NCBI RefSeq assembly: GCF_900110925.1
Contig: NZ_FOFP01000016.1
Location: 1 to 64,000, forward strand
DNA: 64,000 nucleotides
Direction: 5' to 3'
Source of the DNA: Pseudomonas cuatrocienegasensis
GTDB lineage: Bacteria; Pseudomonadota; Gammaproteobacteria; Pseudomonadales; Pseudomonadaceae
Every line of letters begins with the position of its first letter. Positions within the stretch are counted from its first letter, which is position 1. Positions 8,115 to 16,282 of this stretch are shown here, in pieces. A program made the position numbers and the translations under genes. The notes beneath the pieces are model-generated. The model was not told where the DNA came from, made no database searches, and was given only the letters and a program-made list of their open reading frames with translations.

Positions 8115-8311
8115 TTTTTTACTCTGCTTCATCCCGCCCCAGCTTCTCGTGACATCTCTCGCCGCATTCGCCGGCATCTGCAAAAAATCCTTTGAAGACT
8201 TGAACTTATCGGGCTTTCTCGGCTCCGATCCGGGTAGCCAGTGATCGTGGCGGCCTGCTAAGCTCGCGCTTTCACTCGATTGCCTACGGGCGCACCGAAC
8301 AAGGAATAAGC

Positions 8312-9028
8312 ATGAAACAGCATCGTTTAGCAGCGGCAGTCGCTCTGGTGGGCCTGGTCCTGGCCGGTTGCGACTCGCAAACCAGTGATATCAAGCTGGA
8401 AAGCCCTGCACAAAAAGCCTCCTACGGCATCGGCCTGAACATGGGCAAGAGCCTGGCTCAGGAAGGCATGGACGATCTGGACTCCAAAGCCGTCGCACTC
8501 GGTATCGAAGATGCCATCGGCAAGAAAGAGCAGCGTCTGAAAGATGAAGAGCTGGTCGAAGCATTCGGCTTCCTGCAGAAGCGTGCCGAAGAGCGCATGA
8601 CCGCGATGAACGAAGAAGCGGCCAAGGCCGGCAAGAAGTTCCTCGAAGAAAACGGCAAGCGCGAAGGCGTGGTGACCACCGAGTCCGGCCTGCAGTACGA
8701 AGTGCTGAAGAAAGCCGACGGCGCCCAGCCCAAGCCGACCGATGTGGTCACTGTCCATTACGAAGGCAAGCTGACTGATGGCAGCGTTTTCGACAGCTCG
8801 GTTGAGCGCGGCAGCCCCATCGATCTGCCGGTCAGCGGTGTGATCCCAGGTTGGGTCGAAGGCCTGCAACTGATGCACGTTGGCGAGAAGTACAAATTCT
8901 ACATCCCGAGCGAGCTGGCCTATGGCGAGCAGAGCCCGAGCCCGGCCATTCCGGCCAACTCGGTGCTGGTGTTCGATCTTGAGCTGATCAGCATCAAAGG
9001 TGAAGAGCAAGCCGCTCCCGCCCAGTAA
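8312..9028 (+). CDS. FKBP-type peptidyl-prolyl isomerase, predicted lipoprotein (Mip/FkpA-like)
   Basis: A 238-residue envelope foldase. A signal peptide ends in the lipobox LVLAGC (Cys20), so the mature protein is probably lipid-anchored. Residues about 33-125 are a helical FKBP N-terminal dimerisation domain, and residues about 145-232 are the FKBP catalytic domain (TVHYEGKLTDGSVFDSS, then GWVEGLQLMHVGEKYKFYIP). It speeds cis-trans isomerisation of prolyl bonds in the periplasm. A single gene; AAGGAA precedes the ATG and a clear terminator follows. Confidence 0.9.
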   Translation: MKQHRLAAAVALVGLVLAGCDSQTSDIKLESPAQKASYGIGLNMGKSLAQEGMDDLDSKAVALGIEDAIGKKEQRLKDEELVEAFGFLQKRAEERMTAMNEEAAKAGKKFLEENGKREGVVTTESGLQYEVLKKADGAQPKPTDVVTVHYEGKLTDGSVFDSSVERGSPIDLPVSGVIPGWVEGLQLMHVGEKYKFYIPSELAYGEQSPSPAIPANSVLVFDLELISIKGEEQAAPAQ

Positions 9029-9047
9029 TTGCTGCTGCTTTGCCATG

Positions 9048-9078
9048 ACGCCCCGTTTCGACGGGGCGTTGTCGTTTA
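9048..9078 (+). terminator. Rho-independent terminator of the FKBP gene
   Basis: Perfect arms ACGCCCCGT (9048-9056) and ACGGGGCGT (9061-9069) around TTCG, followed by TGTCGTTT. Confidence 0.8.
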
Positions 9079-9202
9079 TGGGAGCTTAAAGTCGAACCTG
9101 GTACCCGTTAAAACTGTCTAAAAAACCACTGGACGACTCGTGGGTGTTACGGTTATGCACATGTTGTCAGACGTTCTCATTAGCCGTTGATGGGGTGCTG
9201 GT

Positions 9203-9359
9203 AAAAACCTTTTGCATTTTTTAACTTGTTGATTTTAAAGGTTTTTTAGTGCTGGGCAAAAAACACGCGATCTGTGCCAAAGCCGCATGAGACGGGCGTT
9301 TGCCGCAGTCATCCAGAATCTGTTCACAAGGTTATCCACAGCTTCTGTGGGTAACCACA
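9203..9359 (+). promoter_or_regulatory. AT-rich inverted repeat plus DnaA-box cluster
   Basis: The 369-base gap between the FKBP and YkvA genes holds two signals. At 9203-9246, AAAAACCTTT and AAAGGTTTTT are inverted around a T-rich core. At 9332-9340 there is a perfect TTATCCACA DnaA box, flanked by an inverted TTACCCACA (9346-9354, one mismatch) and weaker copies CTGTTCACA (9320-9328) and GTAACCACA (9351-9359). The rest of the gap shows nothing else. It could be a DnaA-controlled promoter or a DnaA-binding locus; the function is inferred. Confidence 0.45.
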
Positions 9360-9397
9360 GGCAGCCCAGTAAGTACGGGGGCTGGCAAGGAGTGATG

Positions 9398-9841
9398 ATG
9401 AGTGCACCGTGGAATTTCGTTCGTTACCTGGCGTTGGCGCGCCCATTGTTGCGCGGTGGACGACTGCCGGCACTGCTGCTGGCCGTCTCGCGCAAAGCGG
9501 GTCCGCCGGGGGGGCGTTTCAAGGGCGTAATGGCCGACTTGAAGTTATTGCAGGGCTTATGCACAGCGTGGTGGCGGGGTGAATATCGTGCTGTGAGTCG
9601 TCAGGCGTTACTCGCGGTAGTAGCGGCGTTACTGTATTTCGTTACCCCACTCGATGCGATCCCCGACTGGCTGCCGGGCATTGGTATGCTCGATGACTTG
9701 GCGGTGCTCGCCTGGGTCATGCGTACCTGGCAGGGCGAGCTGGCGGCCTTTCGTGCCTGGCGAGACGCTCAGCCAGTGCAGGCGCAAACCGCACTGGAGC
9801 GCTTGCCTGTGGCCGAGCGAGTCGACCCTCCCGCTTTCTGA
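9398..9841 (+). CDS. YkvA-family (DUF1232) membrane protein
   Basis: 147 residues. The DUF1232 core is LLYFVTPLDAIPDWLPGIGM around residues 85-105, with a hydrophobic stretch before it (QALLAVVAALLYF) and another after. The family is widespread in bacteria and has no settled function. Of the two adjacent ATGs, 9398 sits five bases after AAGGAG and 9395 only two, so 9398 is chosen. The DnaA-box cluster lies just upstream of the reading frame and may control it. Confidence 0.75.
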   Translation: MSAPWNFVRYLALARPLLRGGRLPALLLAVSRKAGPPGGRFKGVMADLKLLQGLCTAWWRGEYRAVSRQALLAVVAALLYFVTPLDAIPDWLPGIGMLDDLAVLAWVMRTWQGELAAFRAWRDAQPVQAQTALERLPVAERVDPPAF

Positions 9842-9942
9842 CGTTCGCCTTGGTCGTCCGCACCCATGCAGGCTGCTGTTAAGATGGCAGCCTGTCTGCA
9901 GGTGCGAGGGTGTCGGCCTGGATGGCCATGGGGAGACGATAA

Positions 9943-10266
9943 ATGAAAGTGCAAGTGATCAGGCGTGATGGCGAACCGGAATATGCCGTCCTGCCGTGGG
10001 GCGAATATCAGGCGCTGCTCGCCGCCGTAGCAGCGCAAGCGCAGCCGGAGAGTGTGACAACGGACACCGCGTCAGCCCCTTCATTGCAGCAATTGACGCA
10101 ACTGCGTGAGGCCAAGGGCCTGACGGTCGAAGCGCTGGCGCGTGCTGTGGGTATCAGCCCGCATTATCTCGGCATGATCGAATCCGGAGAGCGCCAGCCG
10201 GATGCGGCCATCCAGCGCGCGTTGGCCTGGAACCTGGGTATCGAGGCCTGGGAGGCCCTCTCTTGA
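9943..10266 (+). CDS. XRE-type helix-turn-helix protein
   Basis: 107 residues. The first 30 (MKVQVIRRDGEPEYAVLPWG) resemble antitoxin or Xre-associated beta segments. Residues about 48-105 are an HTH_3 domain (LREAKGLTVEALARAVGISP, then YLGMIESGERQPD). It probably binds DNA. Its stop overlaps the start of the next gene, and a third gene follows with no gap, so the three form one transcription unit. An antitoxin role was considered, but the downstream protein matches no toxin that I recognise. Confidence 0.75.
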   Translation: MKVQVIRRDGEPEYAVLPWGEYQALLAAVAAQAQPESVTTDTASAPSLQQLTQLREAKGLTVEALARAVGISPHYLGMIESGERQPDAAIQRALAWNLGIEAWEALS

Positions 10267-10628
10267 GCGTGCGCATCAGCCGGCAGCATTGGGATGCTTT
10301 GCTCGGTGAGTTGGGCGATGCGCAGCGCCAGCGTCATCTGGTGACCTACCGTGCCCTTATCGAGCGTCTGGCCCTGCCCAGTCCGGCCATGCAAACCCTG
10401 GCGGCTGCCCTGGAGCATTTGGCAGCATTGGACGCCCGTGGTGATCGCCCGCTGCGCAGTGCCTTGGTCATCAGCCAGGGGGCGAGCCGTTTGCCGCGTA
10501 CGGGCTTCTTCGACTGCGCGACACGCCTGGGGCGCTTTCCCGGACCTTCAGATGGCATTGCGGCTGCCTCCTGGCATGCGGCTGAAGTCGCCCGGGTGTT
10601 CGAATTCGACTATCCAGAGGCGCTATAG
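10263..10628 (+). CDS. Protein of unknown function in the HTH-Sel1 operon
   Basis: 121 residues; no family recognised. It is soluble, mostly helical in the first 65 residues and rich in Leu/Ala. The second half has a run with several Gly/Pro/Arg (SQGASRLPRTGFFDCATRLG) that looks like a loop or binding segment. The TTG at 10263 is taken as start because GGAGG lies nine bases upstream and it overlaps the HTH stop; a GTG at 10269 is the alternative. It ends directly against the ATG of the Sel1 gene, indicating tight translational coupling. Confidence 0.6.
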   Translation: MSVRISRQHWDALLGELGDAQRQRHLVTYRALIERLALPSPAMQTLAAALEHLAALDARGDRPLRSALVISQGASRLPRTGFFDCATRLGRFPGPSDGIAAASWHAAEVARVFEFDYPEAL

Positions 10629-11093
10629 ATGCTGCATGCCCTGCGCGCACGATTGAGCTACTGGTTGGCCCGGCGGCTGTTTCACTGGTCCTGGTGGGTA
10701 AAACAGCCGCGCGGCTGGCGTTGGCTCGAGGGCCAGTTCGCACGGATGGCGGCGCTGGGTGATCGCGATGCCCAAAGCTTCTACGGGCATATTCTACTGT
10801 TTCGCGGACAGGGCTTGGGCGCCCGTCAGGAGGGCCTGCGCTTGTTGCGTCTGGCTGGGGAAGCCGGTGATGGCAAAGCGGCCTACCAGCTTGGCGTGCA
10901 ATGTTTGCAAGGCGATGTACTGGGCGCCGCCGATGGTCAGCAGGCTGCGCATTGGTGGCAGCTGGCGCTGCGTGCCGGGCATCCCCTGGCGGCGCAGCGC
11001 CTGGCGAGCCTTTATCAGGACGGTGCGCCCGGTGTTGAGCCTGATGCGGGAAAAAGCGCCGCGTTTGCCGCCCAGGCCGCCACCTCTAGCTGA
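10629..11093 (+). CDS. Sel1-repeat (SLR) protein
   Basis: 154 residues. After a basic, Trp-rich start (LARRLFHWSWWVKQPRGWRW) come Sel1-like repeats: DAQSFYGHILLFRGQGLGAR, GKAAYQLGVQCLQGDVLGAA and PLAAQRLASLYQDGAPGVEP. Such repeats form helical hairpins that bind protein partners. It lacks a clear signal peptide, though the N-terminus could associate with membrane. Last gene of the HTH-unknown-Sel1 string; the EAL-GGDEF gene converges on it. Confidence 0.75.
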   Translation: MLHALRARLSYWLARRLFHWSWWVKQPRGWRWLEGQFARMAALGDRDAQSFYGHILLFRGQGLGARQEGLRLLRLAGEAGDGKAAYQLGVQCLQGDVLGAADGQQAAHWWQLALRAGHPLAAQRLASLYQDGAPGVEPDAGKSAAFAAQAATSS

Positions 11094-11115
11094 GCACGCG
11101 CAGTGCTGACATGCC

Positions 11116-12876
11116 TCATTCGCTAAGGCTGTGGCTATCGATCACATGCAGGCTATAGCCGGGCACGGCCTTGGCCTGACGCTTGGCCTGGGAGGCCAGG
11201 TCTGCCAACTGACCGGCATCGAGCTGTGCACAGTGGGCCGGGTGCACATGCACCACGCCGAGTGACAGCGACAGCAGGGCGAACTCCTGGCGCTGGCCCT
11301 GGCGGCTGTGGCTGATAAAGCAGCCGGCCTGCAGGTGTTCCTCACGGTAAAAGCGTCGGCACTCGCTTTGAAAGGCATCGAACAACTGGTGCAGGCGGCT
11401 GCGCCAGTCTGGCGAGCCAAGAACCAGCAAAAAGTCATCGCCGCCGATATGGCCGACGAAGTCCCGCGCCGGATCGACCCGTTGACCCAGGCAGTGAGCC
11501 AGGCACAGCAGCACTTCGTCGCCCTTGGCGTAGCCGTAGAGGTCATTGAATGGTTTGAAGTTGTCGATGTCGACGTAGCAGACCGCAGCCTCACGGCCCT
11601 GCTGCAGCAGGCGCGTCAGGCACTGCTGGATAGGCACATTGCCTGGCAGCAGGGTTAGCGGGTTGGCATAGCGTGCTTGCTGGATCTTCATTTCGGTAAT
11701 CAGTTTGAGCACGTCGATCACTCGGCCCAATCCCCGGTATTGGCCTTCCGAGGTGATGATGAAGTCTTCTTCGATACGTTGTCGGGCACGGCTGGTGAGC
11801 AGGCGGCTGACCTTCTGCAGCGACTGGCCAATGTCCACGGCGAGAAAATCCCGGCTCATCAGGCGGCTGATCGGTTTGCGGGCGAACAGGTCGGCCGCGA
11901 AGGGCTTGAGTAGGGCCTCGGACAGCGAGTGGCGATGGACGATGCCCACGGGGCAGTGTTCGGCATCGAGCACCGCCATTGAGTTGAGGTTGGCCTGGGC
12001 GCTGAATGCAGCCAGGACGTTGGCAATCACCGTGTTCTGCTCGACAGCGCCCTGTTCCAGCAACAGGCGCGACAGGTCACTGGTTTCTTCGCTGATACTC
12101 GGTGGCGTGGGCTCTATGCGGCGCAGCAGGGCGCGGGCATCGGTCGGCGGAACATCCTGAGGACGGCACAGCAGATAGCCCTGCAGCAGGTCGACGCCCA
12201 TGTCGGCCAGCACTGCCAGCTCTTCGTCCAGTTCGATGCCTTCGGCAATCACCAGGGCGCGGGAGGCCTTGGCCATTTGCAGAATGGAGCCGACGAATTC
12301 GCGCTTAACCGCATCCTGGTGGATACCATCGATAAAGTGCCGGTCGATTTTTACGTAGTCAGGACGCAGCTCCGACCACAGGCGCAGGCTTGAGTAACCG
12401 GCGCCCAGGTCGTCCAGGGCGATGGAGAAACCCATGGCGCGGTAGTGGTGCAGGGCGGTATCGAGCAGGCTGAAGTCGTGGGTCGGCGACTGCTCGGTGA
12501 GTTCGATAACCACGTCAGCGGGCGCGATGCCGTAGGTTTGCAGCAGTTGCAGAGTGCGTCCTGGCTGGTGGTTGGCTTCCAGCAGAGACTCCGGGGAGAC
12601 GTTCAGAAACAGCTTGCCAGGGAGTTTGAGCTCACTGAAGCGTTTGCAGGCGCTCTTGCGGCAGGCCAGTTCCAGCTCGCTTAGTCGGCCAGCCTGGCGA
12701 GCCACGGCGAACAGGTTGATCGGTGAGTGCAGAGGACTATTGGACGGCCCACGGGTGAGCGCTTCATAGCCAAGGATGCGTTGCTCCGAGAGTGAAACGA
12801 TGGGCTGGAACAGGCTGGATAACTCGGCGTGGGCGAGAATGTGCCCCAGCGCGCTCAACTGCTCGGTAACGGTCAT
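11116..12876 (-). CDS. EAL-CBS-GGDEF cyclic-di-GMP protein
   Basis: 586 residues. The N-terminal EAL domain (about 15-250) keeps the key residues: EALTRG, LFLNVSPESL, VIELTEQ, DDLGAGYSSLR, YVKIDRHFI, IAEGIE and LLQGYLL, so phosphodiesterase activity is likely. A CBS pair (about 265-395) follows, then a GGDEF domain (about 410-580) whose signature is GGDDF, a Glu-to-Asp change that makes cyclase activity doubtful. It probably lowers cyclic-di-GMP in response to a ligand bound by the CBS or GGDEF part. The ATG at 12876 has AGAGG upstream; a GTG five codons earlier is possible. No membrane segments. Confidence 0.88.
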   Translation of the reverse strand: MTVTEQLSALGHILAHAELSSLFQPIVSLSEQRILGYEALTRGPSNSPLHSPINLFAVARQAGRLSELELACRKSACKRFSELKLPGKLFLNVSPESLLEANHQPGRTLQLLQTYGIAPADVVIELTEQSPTHDFSLLDTALHHYRAMGFSIALDDLGAGYSSLRLWSELRPDYVKIDRHFIDGIHQDAVKREFVGSILQMAKASRALVIAEGIELDEELAVLADMGVDLLQGYLLCRPQDVPPTDARALLRRIEPTPPSISEETSDLSRLLLEQGAVEQNTVIANVLAAFSAQANLNSMAVLDAEHCPVGIVHRHSLSEALLKPFAADLFARKPISRLMSRDFLAVDIGQSLQKVSRLLTSRARQRIEEDFIITSEGQYRGLGRVIDVLKLITEMKIQQARYANPLTLLPGNVPIQQCLTRLLQQGREAAVCYVDIDNFKPFNDLYGYAKGDEVLLCLAHCLGQRVDPARDFVGHIGGDDFLLVLGSPDWRSRLHQLFDAFQSECRRFYREEHLQAGCFISHSRQGQRQEFALLSLSLGVVHVHPAHCAQLDAGQLADLASQAKRQAKAVPGYSLHVIDSHSLSE

Positions 12877-12900
12877 GAGGCCTCTGTCCACAAATGCGAA

Positions 12901-12928
12901 GGGGCTGATCGTCTACACGATCAGCCCC
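12901..12928 (-). terminator. Hairpin after prc
   Basis: Perfect 12-bp arms GGGGCTGATCGT (12901-12912) and ACGATCAGCCCC (12917-12928) around CTAC, between the prc stop and the EAL-CBS-GGDEF start. The T tract on the minus strand is poor (TTCGCATTT). Confidence 0.65.
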
Positions 12929-12972
12929 TGCATTTCACGACACTTTCGTGACGGTTTGATGACGCCTGAGCG

Positions 12973-15057
12973 TTACTGCTTGGCCAGGTGCGTGTTGAGG
13001 TTGAGGTAGTCGAGCAGGATGTGCCCGCTTTCAGCCAGGAAGGCATCGTCCTGAGGCTTGGTCTTGTCTTCAAGCTCAGCAGCGGCGACGTCTTCGTCCT
13101 CTTCCTTGAGTTCGGTCAGGATGGTTTCACCCTTGGCTTCGCGGCGGTTGTTTTCGATCGCCAGTTGCTGGGCTTCGATGTCGGCCTGCTGCTTGCGCCG
13201 GGTCTGCTCGTTGAGGCTGACGGTTTTCTCATCCATCAGGCGCGTCGCCAGGGCCAGGCGTTCGCGGGCGAAGGCAAAGTCCGGATTGCTCGCAGTGCGG
13301 GTTTCGAAACGGCTCTGCAGTTCGGCCAGGAAAGGCTTGATCGGGTCCAGTTCGGGCTTGATCGCCGGGCGGATACTGTCCCATGGCATGGCCTCGGGCA
13401 GGGCGCTCTCGCCGATTTCCTTGGTGTTCATCACGTCCGGGTACTGGATGTCAGGGATCACCCCCTGGTGTTGAGTGCTCTGCCCGGAAACCCGGTAGAA
13501 CTTCGCCAGGGTCAGCTTCAGCTCGCCGTGGTTGAGCGGCTGAATGGTCTGCACCGTGCCTTTACCGAAGGTCTGGCCACCGAGAATCAGGGCGCGGTGG
13601 TAGTCCTGCATGGCGCCGGCGAAAATCTCCGAGGCCGAGGCCGACAGGCGATTGACCAGGACCGCGAGCGGGCCTTTGTAGAAGGTGCCGGGGTTCTCGT
13701 CAGCCAGCACATCGACGCGGCCGTCACTGTTGCGTACCAGCACGGTTGGGCCTTGTTCGATAAACAGGCCAGTCAGCTCGGTGGCTTCCTGCAGCGAGCC
13801 GCCACCGTTGTTGCGCAGATCGATGACCACACCGTCGACCTTCTCGGCCTGCAATTCGGTCAGCAGGCGTTTGACGTCACGCGTGGTGCTCTTGTACTCG
13901 GGGTCGCCAGCACGGAATGCCTTGAAATCCAGGTAGAACGCCGGAATTTCGATCACGCCCAGCTTGTAGTCGCGGCCTTCATGTTGCAGTTCGATCACCG
14001 ACTTCTTCGCGGCCTGCTCTTCCAGCTTGACCGCCTCACGGGTGATGCTGACAACCTTGCTGGTCTGGTCATTCGGCGCGTTGCTGGCCGGGATTACTTC
14101 CAGGCGAACGTTGGAACCCTTGGGGCCGCGGATCAGCTTGACCACTTCATCCAGGCGCCAGCCGATCACGTCGACCATTTCCTTGTCGCCCTGGGCCACG
14201 CCGATGATCTTGTCGGCCGGGGCAATCTGCTTGCTCTTTTCCGCGGGGCCTGCCGGCACCAGGCGCACGATCTTGACGTGCTCGTTGTCACTTTGCAGCA
14301 CCGCACCGATGCCTTCGAGCGACAGACTCATATTGATGTCGAAGTTTTCTGCGTTGTCCGGCGACAGGTAAGTGGTGTGCGGGTCGTAAGACATCGCGAA
14401 GGCGTTGATGTAGGTCTGGAAAATGTCTTCGCCACGGGTCTGCTGCAGGCGTGCCTGCTGCGCCTTGTAGCGTTTGACCAGCAGCTCCTGGATATCCTTG
14501 GGTTCCTTGCCGGCGATCTTCAGGCGCAGCACTTCGTCTTTCACGCGCTTGCGCCAGAGGTCGTCGAGGGCGGCGATATCCTTGGCCCAGGGCGCATTCT
14601 CGCGGTCGATAAGCAGGGTTTCGTCAACGCTGAAATCGATGTTGTCCACGCCTTTTTTCAGCATGTTCAGCGCGAAATTCAGGCGGCCTTGCAGACGCTC
14701 GAGGTGACGTTTGTAGATGGCGAAGCCGGGTTCCAGATTGCCGTTTTTCAGCAGATCGTCGAACTGGGTGCTCCAGCGATCGAATTCGGCGATATCGCCC
14801 GCGGTGAAATAGCTGCGCGAGGGGTCGAGCATCTTCAGGTAGCCCTGATAGATTTTTACCGAGCGCTCGTCGTCCAGCGGCGGCTTGTTGTAATGATGGC
14901 GGTTGAGCAGCTCCACCACATTGAGGCTGGCGATGACCTGTTCGCGGTCCGGCTGCAGATACTCCCATGGGTCTGCTGCGCTGGTCTTTGCCGCCACGGG
15001 CAGGGCGCTCCACCCAAGGAGGAGGGCGAGGGTTACGCTGAACACTGAACGCTTCAT
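12973..15057 (-). CDS. prc: Carboxy-terminal (tail-specific) processing protease Prc/Tsp
   Basis: A 694-residue periplasmic protease of family S41. The signal peptide is MKRSVFSVTLALLLGWSALP..AAK. A helical N-domain is followed by a PDZ domain (about 235-325) and a catalytic domain with NNGGGSL and the Ser/Lys dyad: Ser474 in SASASE and Lys499 in FGKGTVQ, the 25-residue spacing seen in E. coli Tsp. It degrades proteins with exposed nonpolar C-termini and, in P. aeruginosa (AlgO), contributes to MucA turnover and alginate. The ATG at 15057 begins the signal peptide; upstream in-frame starts would add a non-signal leader. Confidence 0.93.
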   Translation of the reverse strand: MKRSVFSVTLALLLGWSALPVAAKTSAADPWEYLQPDREQVIASLNVVELLNRHHYNKPPLDDERSVKIYQGYLKMLDPSRSYFTAGDIAEFDRWSTQFDDLLKNGNLEPGFAIYKRHLERLQGRLNFALNMLKKGVDNIDFSVDETLLIDRENAPWAKDIAALDDLWRKRVKDEVLRLKIAGKEPKDIQELLVKRYKAQQARLQQTRGEDIFQTYINAFAMSYDPHTTYLSPDNAENFDINMSLSLEGIGAVLQSDNEHVKIVRLVPAGPAEKSKQIAPADKIIGVAQGDKEMVDVIGWRLDEVVKLIRGPKGSNVRLEVIPASNAPNDQTSKVVSITREAVKLEEQAAKKSVIELQHEGRDYKLGVIEIPAFYLDFKAFRAGDPEYKSTTRDVKRLLTELQAEKVDGVVIDLRNNGGGSLQEATELTGLFIEQGPTVLVRNSDGRVDVLADENPGTFYKGPLAVLVNRLSASASEIFAGAMQDYHRALILGGQTFGKGTVQTIQPLNHGELKLTLAKFYRVSGQSTQHQGVIPDIQYPDVMNTKEIGESALPEAMPWDSIRPAIKPELDPIKPFLAELQSRFETRTASNPDFAFARERLALATRLMDEKTVSLNEQTRRKQQADIEAQQLAIENNRREAKGETILTELKEEDEDVAAAELEDKTKPQDDAFLAESGHILLDYLNLNTHLAKQ

Positions 15058-15137
15058 GCTGATTCGACTTTGGGGCAATTGATAACGCATATTAGGCCAT
15101 CTATCCGGGCGCCAGGTTCCATCGGCGCAATGCAAAA

Positions 15138-15157
15138 GCCCGGCGCTAGCGCCGGGC
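15138..15157 (-). promoter_or_regulatory. Perfect GC palindrome in the prc/quinone oxidoreductase gap
   Basis: Arms GCCCGGCG and CGCCGGGC around CTAG make a 20-base perfect palindrome. On the minus strand it is followed by TTTT, so in the prc leader it has the form of a terminator or attenuator about 80 bases upstream of the prc start. It also lies 27 bases before the start of the rightward gene. Confidence 0.45.
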
Positions 15158-15183
15158 CCGTTTAAATGCACTATGGAGGCAGC

Positions 15184-16146
15184 GTGAAGGCATTGCAAGG
15201 CGTGGAAGGACGGCTGGAGTGGCTGCAGCAGCCTACTCTGGCGTGTGACGTGGGCGAGATTCGTATCAAGGTAGCCGCCGCAGGCTTGAATCGCGCGGAC
15301 TTACTGCAGCGCGCAGGCTTGTATCCACCGCCACCCGGCGCCAGTGAGACGCTGGGCCTGGAGTGTGCGGGTGTGGTCAGCGAAGTGGGTGCCGGTTGCG
15401 ACTGGCAGGTAGGCGACCGGGTCTGCGCCCTGCTGGCGGGCGGTGGTATGGCTGACGAAGTGGTGGTTGATGGCCGCCATGCGCTGCCGGTGCCCGACGG
15501 CATGTCGTTGCAGGAGGCTGCTGCGCTGCCGGAGGTGTATGCCACGGCCTGGTTGAACCTGTTCCAGCTGGCAGCGCTCAAACCCGGTGAGAAAGTCTTG
15601 CTGCATGCCGGCGCCAGCGGTGTGGGCTCGGCTGCCATTCAGTTGTGCAAGGCGTTCGGTAACCCCTGCTGGGTGAGTGTGGGCTCGGCTGAGCGTTTGG
15701 CGCATTGCGAGGCCCTTGGTGCTCAGGGCGGGGTTTTGCGTAGCGAGGATTTGCAGGCGCTGCGTGATTTCGGCCCGTTCGATGTCATTCTCGATCCGGT
15801 GGGCGGGCAGTACGTCGGGTTGAACCTGGAGCTGCTGGCACGCGATGGACGCTGGGTGAATATCGGCCTGATGGGCGGTCGCACGGCGGAGCTTGATCTG
15901 GCGTTGGTGCTGGGCAAGCGTATACAACTCATAGGCTCGACCCTGCGCAACCGCGACGAGCTGTTCAAGGCTGAGCTGCTGCAGGCGCTGCGCCAGCATG
16001 TCTGGCCGCTGTTTACTGAAGGGCGGCTGAGCGCGCAGTTGCAAGGCAGCTTCGCCGCCAAGGATGCCGAGCAGGCTTTTGAAGTGCTGGCGAGCAACCA
16101 GGTCAATGGCAAGCTGGTGCTGGTGATTGACCCAAGCCTGGTGTGA
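15184..16146 (+). CDS. NAD(P)H:quinone oxidoreductase, zinc-independent MDR family (PIG3-like)
   Basis: 320 residues. A GroES-like N-domain (AAGLNRADLLQRAGLYPPPP is the quinone oxidoreductase signature) and a Rossmann cofactor domain with HAGASGVGSAAIQL. It reduces quinones with NADPH by one-electron or enone reduction, probably in detoxification. The GTG at 15184 is chosen: GGAGG lies four bases upstream and family members begin MKALQ; an ATG six codons upstream would place the ribosome site inside the gene. Diverges from prc. Confidence 0.85.
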   Translation: MKALQGVEGRLEWLQQPTLACDVGEIRIKVAAAGLNRADLLQRAGLYPPPPGASETLGLECAGVVSEVGAGCDWQVGDRVCALLAGGGMADEVVVDGRHALPVPDGMSLQEAAALPEVYATAWLNLFQLAALKPGEKVLLHAGASGVGSAAIQLCKAFGNPCWVSVGSAERLAHCEALGAQGGVLRSEDLQALRDFGPFDVILDPVGGQYVGLNLELLARDGRWVNIGLMGGRTAELDLALVLGKRIQLIGSTLRNRDELFKAELLQALRQHVWPLFTEGRLSAQLQGSFAAKDAEQAFEVLASNQVNGKLVLVIDPSLV

Positions 16147-16176
16147 ATTGGTTGGCAGCAACCGCTCTAGGTCGGC

Positions 16177-16201
16177 TATCGATTGGCTGAGTCAATCGAT
16201 A
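16177..16201 (+). promoter_or_regulatory. Inverted repeat upstream of ahpC; candidate OxyR operator
   Basis: Perfect 9-bp arms TATCGATTG (16177-16185) and CAATCGATA (16193-16201) with a 7-base spacer, about 80 bases upstream of the ahpC start. OxyR activates ahpC in pseudomonads from this type of position and its site contains spaced ATAG/CTAT-like quarters. The match to the OxyR consensus is partial, so the assignment is inference. Confidence 0.45.
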
Positions 16202-16282
16202 CCATGGCGCTAATCAATAAGCTTTTTTCCGCTGAGCGGCTAGAATGGCCACTCAAATTTTCCACCCTCGAAGGAGTTAGAG

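Noticed and set aside
9943..10628. Toxin-antitoxin pair (HTH plus downstream small protein)
   Set aside because: The downstream protein lacks any toxin signature that I know, and a third coupled Sel1 gene follows, which is unlike a simple TA module.
12988..15048. 686-codon plus-strand frame opposite prc
   Set aside because: Antisense to a gene with intact signal peptide, PDZ and Ser/Lys dyad; composition is that of a GC-driven shadow frame.
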